Below, piece by piece: positions 1 to 6,224 of a stretch of 6,357 bases of DNA. The notes beneath the pieces are model-generated. The model had not been told where the DNA came from, did no database searches, and saw only the letters and a program-made list of their open reading frames with translations. The stretch's first letter is position 1. Each line of letters begins with the position of its first letter. Position numbers and translations under genes: made by a program. The stretch spans positions 1-6,357 of the forward strand of contig SLCI01000232.1 of the NCBI GenBank assembly GCA_007125875.1, in the 5' to 3' direction. Source of the stretch: Kiritimatiellia bacterium (lineage in GTDB: Bacteria; Verrucomicrobiota; Kiritimatiellia; SLAD01).

Positions 1-966
1 ATCGCGCGTCTTGCAGCCATCTTCCAGCGTCTGGTCGTAGGCGGTACGAATTTTTGTGGCGATCGTGCGCGCACCTTCGTCACCTTGTTGATCCGCGATG
101 TAGTTCAGCATCATGACCGCTGACATCAAGAGCGCCAACGGGTTGGCCACACCTTTGCCCGCGATATCCGGGGCCGAGCCGTGCACGGCCTCAAAGACGG
201 CATGCTCGTCGCCGATATTCGCACCTGGAACAGCGCCCAGACCACCGATCAAGCCGGCGCACAGATCGCTGACGACGTCTCCGTAAAGATTCTCAAGCAG
301 TAACATGTCGAACGGAGACGGGTCTTGCACCAGCCGCATGCAGCCCGCATCGATGATCAGCTCGTTGTATTCGATGTTCGGGTATTCCTTCTTGTGAATT
401 TCTTGGGCCAAGCGAATGAAGAGGCCATCGGTCAGTTTCATGATGTTGGCTTTGTGCAGGACCGTGATCTTCTTGCGCTGACGATGCGTGGCATAGCGAA
501 ACGCCCAGCGCGCGATCCGTGTGCAAGCGACCTCGGAAGCGACCTTCATGCTCATCACCACGCCGGGCGTGACTTCGTTCTCCACGCCGCTATAGAGGCC
601 CTCGGTGTTTTCGCGAATGATCACCAAGTCGACGTTTTCGAAGCGCGTTTTGACGCCAGGCAACGAGCGGACCGGCCGCACCGCAGCATAGAGATTAAGC
701 CGTTTGCGGAGCTGCACATTGACGGAGGAAAAACCTTTTCCGACCGGGGTTGTACAGGGGCCCTTCAGTGCGATGCCGTGATGCTGGATGGCGTCCAGCG
801 TTTCTTGAGGCATGACTTCTGAGCCCTCGGCGAGTGCGGTGAGTCCAGCTTGATAAGTATGCCATTCGATCGGTGCGCCTGCTTTTTCCAGGATACGCTG
901 GACCGCGGTGGTGACTTCCGGCCCGATCCCGTCCCCCGGAATAACAACAATATCTCTTGGTTTCAT
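1..966 (-). CDS. icd: NAD-type isocitrate dehydrogenase, 3' end cut off by the window edge
   Basis: Decarboxylating dehydrogenase of the isocitrate/isopropylmalate family, which converts isocitrate to 2-oxoglutarate in the cytosolic TCA cycle. I read 322 residues from ATG at 966-964; the frame is still open at base 1, and family length suggests only some 10-25 residues are missing. The N-terminus has VIPGDGIGPEV. Residues 80-87 (SSVNVQLR), followed by LYAAVRPVR, match the substrate loop of isocitrate rather than isopropylmalate enzymes: Ser and Asn at the isocitrate-contact positions, then the LR pair. Tyr125, Lys172 (HKANIMK) and Asp230/Asp234 (YGDVVSD) fit the catalytic and metal sites. HGSAPDIAGKGVANP (262-276) carries Asp267-Ile268 where E. 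coli NADP enzyme has Lys-Tyr, which predicts NAD+ use. A GGAGA site lies 7 bases upstream of the start (974-978). Homoisocitrate dehydrogenase is a less likely alternative. Confidence 0.9.
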   Translation of the reverse strand, partial: MKPRDIVVIPGDGIGPEVTTAVQRILEKAGAPIEWHTYQAGLTALAEGSEVMPQETLDAIQHHGIALKGPCTTPVGKGFSSVNVQLRKRLNLYAAVRPVRSLPGVKTRFENVDLVIIRENTEGLYSGVENEVTPGVVMSMKVASEVACTRIARWAFRYATHRQRKKITVLHKANIMKLTDGLFIRLAQEIHKKEYPNIEYNELIIDAGCMRLVQDPSPFDMLLLENLYGDVVSDLCAGLIGGLGAVPGANIGDEHAVFEAVHGSAPDIAGKGVANPLALLMSAVMMLNYIADQQGDEGARTIATKIRTAYDQTLEDGCKTRD

Positions 967-1007
967 GAAAAAGTCTCCGTTTAGTGCGTGTTTTAAAGTG
1001 AGCCGCG

Positions 1008-1036
1008 ATGATGGAGTCCTGTCGGGCAGATGACAA
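1008..1036 (-). promoter_or_regulatory. Candidate sigma70-type promoter for icd
   Basis: Read on the minus strand, TTGTCA (1036-1031, five of six consensus bases) is followed after exactly 17 bases by CATCAT (1013-1008, four of six). Transcription would begin near base 1001 and give a leader of about 35 bases that contains the GGAGA ribosome site. The spacing is ideal but the -10 is only fair, so this is an inference from pattern alone. Confidence 0.4.
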
Positions 1037-1059
1037 TTGATTTTTGAGGATTGTCTTAT
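1030..1059 (+). promoter_or_regulatory. Weak candidate promoter for the rmlD-like operon
   Basis: ATGACA (1030-1035) matches five of six -35 bases, and TCTTAT (1054-1059) four of six -10 bases, with an 18-base spacer. Neighbouring AT-rich hexamers (TATTTT at 1057) could serve instead with poorer spacing. The -35 would occupy the same bases as the opposing icd -35, so the two promoters would compete. Low confidence; offered because some promoter must drive the plus-strand genes from this short spacer. Confidence 0.2.
1032..1055. promoter_or_regulatory. Inverted repeat GACAAT-N12-ATTGTC between divergent genes
   Basis: GACAAT at 1032-1037 is repeated perfectly in inverted orientation as ATTGTC at 1050-1055, with a 12-base AT-rich spacer and a total span of 24 bases. 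It covers the proposed -35 region of icd and most of the proposed rightward promoter, a natural place for a dimeric regulator to act on both. No known operator is recognised. A perfect 6+6 dyad in an AT-rich spacer can arise by chance. Confidence 0.25.
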
Positions 1060-1085
1060 TTTATCGCCTCTCTATTCTCGGGCGC

Positions 1086-1937
1086 ATGAAATGGATTGTC
1101 ATAGGTGCCAACGGCATGTTGGGGCATGATGTGGTAGAGGAGCTGAAAGGCGCTGGCCATGAGGTTGTGCCGCTGGATTTGCCGGAAGTTGATATTACAA
1201 AGCCACCGGAGGAGCTGGAGCAGCACATACCGGAGGCGGACGGGTTGGTCAATTGTGCCGCGTATACAAGGGTGGATGACGCCGAAACGGAGCGCACGCT
1301 GGCTTTTGCGGTTAACGCGGAAGGAGTGCATCACCTCGCGCTGGTGGCGCTGAAGCGCGAAATCCCGCTGGTGCATCTCAGCACAGATTATGTGTTTGAT
1401 GGTCACGGGTGTCGGCCATACGGCGAACGGGATCCTGTCAATCCGCTCAATGTCTATGGATTGAGCAAGTTGGCTGGGGAAAAGGCCGTTCGAGCTGCCG
1501 GTGGCCGCTATGTGATTATTCGCACTCAGTCGTTGTTTGGCAAAGAGGGACCCAACTTTGTCAAAGCCATTGTGCGCAAGGCGCGCGAAAGCGAACAGCC
1601 ATTGACGGTCGTCAATGATCAGTTCTCTGCGCCGACTTATACGCGCCATTTGGCCAATGGGATAGTACGGCTGATCGAGGCGAACGCGGAAGGCATCGTG
1701 CATCTTGCGGCGGCTGACTCTTGTTCCTGGTTCGAGTTTGCTCGACAGATCGTGACCGAAATAAAGCCAGGCCACGAAGTGATACCGATCCCCAGCAAAT
1801 CGTTATCTCGACCGGCAACGCGGCCTCAGCATTCGGTGCTCAACATGGAGCGATATCAGCGCCTGACCGGACACAGCATGCCTTCATGGCGAAACGGCTT
1901 GGAAGCCTACTTCCATGAAGAGGATTACTTTACATGA
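1086..1937 (+). CDS. RmlD-like NAD(P)-dependent sugar-nucleotide reductase (extended SDR)
   Basis: Predicted cytosolic reductase of the RmlD substrate-binding family, whose type member makes dTDP-L-rhamnose from dTDP-4-dehydro-L-rhamnose for cell-surface polysaccharide. The product has 283 residues, close to the usual 280-300. The Rossmann GxxGxxG is GANGMLG at 7-13; LSTDYVFDG (98-106) holds the active-site Thr100; Tyr124 and Lys128 form YxxxK (YGLSKLAGEK). NDQFSAPTY (177-185) and the C-terminal RPATRPQHSVLN (242-253) are typical RmlD substrate-side motifs. I chose ATG 1086 because it puts the nucleotide-binding strand at the N-terminus; an upstream TTG at 1044 would add 14 unconserved residues. 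The start has no clear Shine-Dalgarno, only CGGG a few bases before it. It overlaps the transporter gene by ATGA. No rmlA, B or C is present here, so the exact substrate is open, and a more distant sugar-nucleotide reductase is possible. Confidence 0.82.
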   Translation: MKWIVIGANGMLGHDVVEELKGAGHEVVPLDLPEVDITKPPEELEQHIPEADGLVNCAAYTRVDDAETERTLAFAVNAEGVHHLALVALKREIPLVHLSTDYVFDGHGCRPYGERDPVNPLNVYGLSKLAGEKAVRAAGGRYVIIRTQSLFGKEGPNFVKAIVRKARESEQPLTVVNDQFSAPTYTRHLANGIVRLIEANAEGIVHLAAADSCSWFEFARQIVTEIKPGHEVIPIPSKSLSRPATRPQHSVLNMERYQRLTGHSMPSWRNGLEAYFHEEDYFT

Positions 1938-2842
1938 AGTATGCCTCCGCCTTTGTGCTCGTGGTCCTGACCTGGGCCAGCATGCCGCTCTTCATGAAGT
2001 ACTTCACCGGTTTCATGGACGGATGGACCATGAATGGTCTGCGGTACAGCATGGCGATATTGATCTGGTCGCCGTATCTGCTAGTCAAGTGGCGACGCGG
2101 CGAAATTTCAGCCGGTATATTTCGCGACGCCCGGTATCCGGCCTTGGCACACATGTTTGGGCAGGTCTGCTGGGGCCTCGCACCGTATTATAATGATGCC
2201 AGCATGATGCACTTTATCGGCCGCAGCACCTTCCTCTTTATGATTCTCTTTAGCTTTGTGGTGCTGCATGAAGAGCGCCGGTTGATTGGTCGCCCGATCT
2301 TCTGGATTGGCGTGATGGCCACTATTTTGGGCATCGTGTTGATGTATATCGGCGGGGCGGAGCAGGGGAGCACCTCGCCGCTGGGCGTGCTGTTACTACT
2401 TGGGGCTGGAGCCGGTTGGGCGGCGTATGGGGTGACCATCAAGAAGTTCATGGGCGCACATAGTGCACGTCTCAGCTTTGGGGTCGTTAGCCTCTACGTC
2501 TTGCCGGGACTGTGGGCATTAATGTTTGCCTTTGGTGATTGGCGCGTGATGGCTGACTTCGAACTATCGCTTTGGGGCTGGATCCTGCTATCCGGATTTC
2601 TGGGTATCGCACTCGCTCACGTGCTCTTGTATGTGGTGGTTAAACGATATGGACCGATCGTCTCGGACGGCGTGTTCCAGCTGATTCCGTTCGTGACGGT
2701 TGTGGGCGCGTATCTGCTCTTTGGTGAAACCATGACCTGGCTGCAATGGATGGGTGGATTCGTGCTGATTGCCGCGATCTCTGCCTTGCTGAAGGCGAAG
2801 CAACAATCGATGGGGAAACAGTGGGACGAAAGCAAAACCTAA
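1934..2842 (+). CDS. EamA/DMT-superfamily inner-membrane transporter
   Basis: A 302-residue multispanning protein of the drug/metabolite transporter superfamily, whose members usually export or exchange small metabolites across the inner membrane; the substrate cannot be told. I count about ten hydrophobic segments, near 3-22, 33-51, 68-88, 94-112, 119-140, 149-170, 179-200, 211-236, 243-264 and 268-287, forming two five-helix EamA repeats. LHEERRLIGRP (111-121) after helix 4 and LLFGETMTWLQWMGG (261-275) leading into helix 10 are the matching repeat-end motifs, each with the conserved Glu. The C-terminal tail is short, charged and cytoplasmic. ATG 1934 shares ATGA with the preceding stop and has AGAGGA at 1919-1924, nine bases upstream, inside the preceding gene, which suggests translational coupling. 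Coupling to an RmlD-like enzyme hints at, but does not prove, a surface-sugar or precursor role. Confidence 0.87.
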   Translation: MKYASAFVLVVLTWASMPLFMKYFTGFMDGWTMNGLRYSMAILIWSPYLLVKWRRGEISAGIFRDARYPALAHMFGQVCWGLAPYYNDASMMHFIGRSTFLFMILFSFVVLHEERRLIGRPIFWIGVMATILGIVLMYIGGAEQGSTSPLGVLLLLGAGAGWAAYGVTIKKFMGAHSARLSFGVVSLYVLPGLWALMFAFGDWRVMADFELSLWGWILLSGFLGIALAHVLLYVVVKRYGPIVSDGVFQLIPFVTVVGAYLLFGETMTWLQWMGGFVLIAAISALLKAKQQSMGKQWDESKT

Positions 2843-3363
2843 CGGTCGATCAGCAGGAGCGGTCACCCGCAGACCGGAATGTTTCGCGGCCGGATGCGCT
2901 GACCATCGTGCTAGTGCACCCTCGTATTCCGCCCAATACCGGTAACATCGCACGCTTATGCGCTGCCACCGGCACGCGCTTGCACTTGATCCGACCGCTA
3001 TTCCGTATCGACGACGCGAAACTGAAGCGAGCGGGACTCGACTATTGGCCCTTGCTTGACGTGCGCGTGTTTAAAGACTGGCCCGAATGGGTCGATCAGT
3101 ATCAGGACGCTCTGGATGCTGGTCGTTGCTGGTTGGTCGAGGTTGGCGGACAGAACGTTTATACCGAGGTCTCATACCGTCCGGGCGATTACCTGATTTT
3201 TGGCGATGAAGAGGACGGGTTGTCGCCGGAGTTGATGGCCGAGCATGCGGAACAAACGCTGCGCCTACCGCAGCAAGGCGTGCGCTCGCTTAATCTGTCG
3301 AATGCCGTGGCCGTGGTCTGCTATGAAGCACTGCGCCAATTGGACTGGCCCGAGCTTCATTGA
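2821..3363 (+). CDS. trmL: TrmL-type tRNA (cytidine/uridine-34)-2'-O-methyltransferase
   Basis: SPOUT (trefoil-knot) methyltransferase that in E. coli uses S-adenosylmethionine to methylate the ribose of wobble base 34 in two leucine tRNAs. Family motifs are all present: VHPRIPPNTGNIARLCAATG (32-51), AGLDYW (71-76), YLIFGDEEDGLSPEL (124-138) for the knot and cofactor site, and SLNLSNAVAVVCYEALRQL (156-174). Alignment by eye with E. coli TrmL (157 residues) is full length from residue 26 onward. The start is uncertain. GTG 2821, preceded by GGGGA at 2812-2816, gives 180 residues with about 25 extra polar N-terminal residues. CTG 2899 would give a family-like 154 residues. No ATG lies near the conserved start; the next in-frame one upstream is at 2746, deep inside the transporter gene. 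With GTG 2821 the gene overlaps the transporter by 22 bases, so it probably ends the same operon. Confidence 0.88.
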   Translation: MGRKQNLTVDQQERSPADRNVSRPDALTIVLVHPRIPPNTGNIARLCAATGTRLHLIRPLFRIDDAKLKRAGLDYWPLLDVRVFKDWPEWVDQYQDALDAGRCWLVEVGGQNVYTEVSYRPGDYLIFGDEEDGLSPELMAEHAEQTLRLPQQGVRSLNLSNAVAVVCYEALRQLDWPELH

Positions 3364-4244
3364 TTCAGCAAATCGCGCAAGGCAGGTTCCAATTCGGGAT
3401 GCTTGAACGTGTAACCATTGGCGGCTAACCGACTGGGCAGGACTCGTTGACTCGTCATCAGGAGCGCGTCGGCCATTTCCCCGAACGCCAGTCGCGCGGC
3501 AAAAGCGGGCACAGGGAAGATCGTGGGACGGCGCAGGACGCGTCCGAGTGCGCGCGTGAATGCCTCATTAGTACACGAGTTGGGGGAAACGACATTGATT
3601 GGACCCTCCAGCGCTGGTGTTTCCAGAGCAAACAGAATCGCTTGTACCGCATCATCCAGCGACGCCCAACTCATATACTGTTTGCCTGTCGCGATCTTCC
3701 CGCCGAGGCCTAGTTTGAAGGGCGGCAGCATGGTCTTTAAGGCCCCGCCATCGGGGCTTAGTAGCATGGCATAACGTAGATGGACCACGCGGATGCCGGC
3801 GGCACGGGCTGGGTCAGCTGCGGCCTCCCACTCCTTACACACGTCGGCGAGAAAGCCCTCGCCAAGCGAGCTGTCTTCAGTGAGTTCAGTATCCCCGCGA
3901 TTGCCGTAGTATCCTGTTGCCGAAGCCAGAATGAGTGTGGCGGGTGGTTGATCGAGTTGTGCCAAAGCCTCCGCCAACGCCGCAGTGCTTTTCACGCGGC
4001 TGTCGCGAATGCGCTGTTTCTTGGTAGCCGACCAGCGACCGATAATCGATTCGCCACCCAAATGAACCACGGCATCAAAATCGGCGAGTGCTGCAGGATT
4101 GTCCAAGGTGTAGGTTGACGCGTCCCATTTCAGTCCATCACTGCCGGACCGTACCAAACGTGTAAACTCGTGCTGCTTGGCCGCTATCGCTTTTACGAGG
4201 GCTTCACCGACTAAGCCCGTTGAGCCTCCCACCAAAACCTTCAT
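3357..4244 (-). CDS. TIGR01777/SDR39U1-like atypical short-chain dehydrogenase (YfcH type)
   Basis: A 295-residue member of the epimerase-like family that includes E. coli YfcH and human SDR39U1; its reaction is unknown. Evidence: GGSTGLVG (6-13) binds the dinucleotide, HLGGESIIGRW (61-71), SATGYYGNRGD (108-118), GGALKTMLPPFKLGLGG (166-182), MSWASLDDAVQAILFAL (191-207) and INVVSPN (216-222) are signature stretches, and the C-terminal domain carries SQRVLPSRLAANGYTFKHPEL (265-285 region). The catalytic YxxxK of ordinary SDRs is absent: Ala133 stands where Tyr would precede Lys137, as is usual in this atypical group. The start is ATG 4244, with AGGAGAT seven bases before it; a TTG eight codons upstream is disregarded. 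It begins 20 bases after the NIF3-like gene, so it is the last gene of that operon, and it ends overlapping the 3' end of trmL on the opposite strand. Confidence 0.88.
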   Translation of the reverse strand: MKVLVGGSTGLVGEALVKAIAAKQHEFTRLVRSGSDGLKWDASTYTLDNPAALADFDAVVHLGGESIIGRWSATKKQRIRDSRVKSTAALAEALAQLDQPPATLILASATGYYGNRGDTELTEDSSLGEGFLADVCKEWEAAADPARAAGIRVVHLRYAMLLSPDGGALKTMLPPFKLGLGGKIATGKQYMSWASLDDAVQAILFALETPALEGPINVVSPNSCTNEAFTRALGRVLRRPTIFPVPAFAARLAFGEMADALLMTSQRVLPSRLAANGYTFKHPELEPALRDLLNQ

Positions 4245-4250
4245 AGCGAT

Positions 4251-4257
4251 ATCTCCT
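4251..4257 (-). promoter_or_regulatory. Ribosome binding site that fixes the SDR start
   Basis: On the minus strand this reads AGGAGAT, close to the Shine-Dalgarno consensus, seven to eight bases before ATG 4244. It lies in the 20-base gap after the NIF3-like stop codon. It favours ATG 4244 over the upstream in-frame TTG at 4268. Confidence 0.65.
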
Positions 4258-4264
4258 GTCCGTT

Positions 4265-5068
4265 TCAACGCACCAGCTTGAGCGGATCACGATCCGACTT
4301 CGCAATGCGAATGTCGACGGCCGGTCCCAGCATGCTCTTCAGCTTGCGGCGCAGTGTGACGAGATAACCTCGCTCCGTATGCGTATGCTCTGAAAGAATC
4401 ACCGTGATCCCGCGCTCTATGCTGCTGAGGATGTCGTGATGCTTCATCTCACCTGTCAGATAAAGATCGGCCTCGGCCGATTCAATCGCACTGATCCCCG
4501 CGCCGGCGCAGATGGCTACCTTTTTAATGGAGCGAGCTTTCCCGTTTGGTTGGGCGACGCGCAAGTAGCGTGTATTCAAAAAAGCGGTCACTTGACCTCG
4601 GATCCGGGTAAGCGTTTGCGGTTGCTTGAATGTGAGGAGGCGACCGGGGCCATCCGGAATCGGCGCAATCTCGCCATCTTGATCACCACGCACACCCTCG
4701 GCGAGCCAATCGTTCACGCCACCGTCCACGGCGTCCAACGCGGTGTGCGGCGAGTAGAGCGCAATGCGGGCCTCGATCAACGCGAGCAGACGCCGCTGGG
4801 CCGGATCGGCAGGCGTTAGTTCGCTCAACGGCGTGAAGATCGGAGGGTGATAGGCGACAACCAATTCAGCGCGTGAGCGGATCGCTTCCGTCGCCACCGC
4901 GGACGTGCAGTCAATTGTGAGTAGAATACGTTTGATGCGGCGCGAGCGGGTAGGGGCGATTAACAGACCTACATTATCCCATTCTTCAGCCAACTCCAAT
5001 GGGGCGATGGACGCCAACGCTTGGGTCGCTTGCTTGAGTGTGATGTCTGACTTTTTTTTCGAGCTCAT
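4265..5068 (-). CDS. NIF3-family dinuclear metal-centre protein
   Basis: A 267-residue member of the NIF3/YbgI (DUF34) family of toroidal hexamers with a two-metal centre facing the cavity. Some members are annotated as GTP cyclohydrolase I type 2 homologues, but the general function is unsettled. Motifs: EEWDNVGLLI (28-37), AYHPPIF (72-78), YSPHTALDAVDGGVNDWL (105-122), ICAGAGISAIESAEADLYLTG (186-206 region), EMKHHDIL (207-214) and EHTHTERG (227-234). By comparison with E. coli YbgI, the metal ligands should be His74, Asp112, His228 and Glu232, while the first His of the usual HH pair is Tyr73. I recall the same Tyr-His-Pro-Pro form from human NIF3L1-type proteins. The insert found in long forms is absent. 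ATG 5068 lies 3 bases after the ychF stop, with TAGGT overlapping that stop as ribosome site. Codons 3-6 contain an eight-adenine run. Confidence 0.88.
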   Translation of the reverse strand: MSSKKKSDITLKQATQALASIAPLELAEEWDNVGLLIAPTRSRRIKRILLTIDCTSAVATEAIRSRAELVVAYHPPIFTPLSELTPADPAQRRLLALIEARIALYSPHTALDAVDGGVNDWLAEGVRGDQDGEIAPIPDGPGRLLTFKQPQTLTRIRGQVTAFLNTRYLRVAQPNGKARSIKKVAICAGAGISAIESAEADLYLTGEMKHHDILSSIERGITVILSEHTHTERGYLVTLRRKLKSMLGPAVDIRIAKSDRDPLKLVR

Positions 5069-5071
5069 GAC

Positions 5072-6163
5072 CTACACATTGAATAGGAAGTGACAAACGT
5101 CACCATCCTGCATCACGTAGGTCTTTCCTTCAAGGCGCATCTTGCCTGCGGCCTTGATCTTCGCCTCGGATTGATGTGTTTCGAGATCGGCAATCTGGAA
5201 CACTTCAACCCGGATGAAACCGCGCTCGAAGTCGGTATGGATCGTGCCCGCTGCTTGTGGCGCTGTGGCTCCCTGCGGGATCGTCCAAGCGCGAATTTCT
5301 TTCGGGCCAGCCGTAAAGAAGCTTTGTAAGCCGAGTAGTTGATAGGCTGCGCGGGCGACTTTTGCCAGCGCTGGTTCGTCCATGCCCATCGATTCAAGCA
5401 GCTCAATACGGTCGTCCGGCTCCAGTTCGGCCAGTTCCGACTCCACGCGGGCACAAACCGGCACCACTTCACCGCCATGCTGATCGACATAGGATTGAAC
5501 GCGCTGCACGAGAGGGTTACCCTCCAGCGCATCGCCTTCATCGACATTGGCGATGTAGAGCACCTTTTTGGCAGTTATGAGACTCAGTCCTTTCAAGACC
5601 CGCTGATGTTCAGGCAGCGTAAGTTCAAGAAAGCGCACCGGACGGCCTTCGCTCAAGATCACATGGCATTGTTTCAGAATCTCAATGCGCAAGAGTGTCT
5701 CTTTATCGCCGCCACGGGCATTCTTTTCCGCGCGCGTTAGCGCATTTTCGACCAACTGCAGGTCGGCAAGTAGGAGCTCGGTCTCAATGGTCTCGATGTC
5801 GCGGACGGGATCGACATCCCCATCAACATGCGTGACGTCCTCATTCTCGAAACAGCGCACCACATGGAGAATGGCATCCACTTCACGGATATGGGAAAGA
5901 AACTGGTTGCCGAGACCCTCGCCTTTACTCGCGCCCCGCACCAAACCCGCAATATCCACGAGCTGCAAAACTGCCGGGATGACTGATTTGGTTTCGATGT
6001 GGCGATTGATTGTGTCGAGGCGCGGGTCCGGAATAGGGACCACCCCGACGTTCGGGTCGATCGTGCAAAAGGGATAATTATTCGCCGCTGCGCCCGCATT
6101 CGTGAGCGCATTGAACAGCGTACTTTTCCCGACGTTTGGGAGACCTACAATTCCAGCTTTCAT
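5072..6163 (-). CDS. ychF: Ribosome-binding ATPase YchF
   Basis: Obg-family P-loop protein that prefers ATP over GTP, binds ribosomes and, in E. coli, dampens the oxidative-stress response. It is complete at 363 residues, the canonical length. Walker A/G1 is GLPNVGKST (7-15); Thr34 sits in the switch I segment PFCTIDPNVG; G3 is DIAGLVRGASKGEG (70-83), with hydrophobic Leu where Ras-like proteins have the catalytic Gln; G4 is NVDE (206-209) instead of NKxD, the change that relaxes guanine specificity. A helical insert spans roughly 120-180. The C-terminal TGS domain (about 281-363) has FFTAGPKEIRAWTIPQG and ends LEGKTYVMQDGDVCHFLFNV. ATG 6163 is preceded by AGGA at a 7-base spacing (6171-6174). 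It heads a tight minus-strand run with the NIF3-like and SDR genes. Its frequent neighbour pth is not seen within the window. Confidence 0.97.
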   Translation of the reverse strand: MKAGIVGLPNVGKSTLFNALTNAGAAANNYPFCTIDPNVGVVPIPDPRLDTINRHIETKSVIPAVLQLVDIAGLVRGASKGEGLGNQFLSHIREVDAILHVVRCFENEDVTHVDGDVDPVRDIETIETELLLADLQLVENALTRAEKNARGGDKETLLRIEILKQCHVILSEGRPVRFLELTLPEHQRVLKGLSLITAKKVLYIANVDEGDALEGNPLVQRVQSYVDQHGGEVVPVCARVESELAELEPDDRIELLESMGMDEPALAKVARAAYQLLGLQSFFTAGPKEIRAWTIPQGATAPQAAGTIHTDFERGFIRVEVFQIADLETHQSEAKIKAAGKMRLEGKTYVMQDGDVCHFLFNV

Positions 6164-6193
6164 GTGTAAATCCTGTCTTTGAGTGAAAGGCGC

Positions 6194-6214
6194 GACAGTC
6201 TATCAGACATTGTC
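6194..6214. repeat. Small imperfect palindrome over the proposed ychF -10
   Basis: GACA-GTCT (6194-6201) and AGAC-AT-TGTC (6205-6214) can pair as eight base pairs around an ATC loop with a two-base bulge. There is no following T run on either strand, so it does not look like an intrinsic terminator. It covers the proposed -10 and could be an operator, or chance. Confidence 0.25.
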
Positions 6215-6224
6215 GAAAGGGCAA
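6197..6224 (-). promoter_or_regulatory. Candidate promoter for the ychF-NIF3-SDR operon
   Basis: On the minus strand, TTGCCC (6224-6219, four of six -35 bases) stands 16 bases before TAGACT (6202-6197, four of six -10 bases). The -10 is directly preceded by TGA, an extended -10 element. Start of transcription near 6190 would leave a leader of under 30 bases that includes the AGGA ribosome site. The individual boxes are only fair. This is a prediction from pattern and position in an 81-base spacer. Confidence 0.35.

Noticed and set aside
325..822. A 165-codon plus-strand open frame opposite icd
   Set aside because: The minus strand here encodes uninterrupted isocitrate dehydrogenase with catalytic motifs. 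The plus-strand product is rich in Asp, His and Arg in the way shadow frames are, with no family likeness.
1044..1085. TTG 1044 as start of the rmlD-like gene
   Set aside because: It would add 14 residues before the Rossmann strand, has no convincing ribosome site, and ATG 1086 gives the usual N-terminus.
1056..1775. A 239-codon minus-strand open frame opposite the rmlD-like gene
   Set aside because: It is antisense to a gene with full RmlD motifs and shows no recognisable domain. Its length follows from codon bias of the true strand. Treated as a shadow.
2746..2820. ATG 2746 as start of trmL
   Set aside because: It would overlap the transporter gene by almost 100 bases, and the added residues are merely the second frame of its last transmembrane helix. 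GTG 2821 is the nearer start.
5339..5740. A 133-codon plus-strand open frame opposite ychF
   Set aside because: It lies wholly within the YchF reading frame on the other strand and has no recognisable motif.
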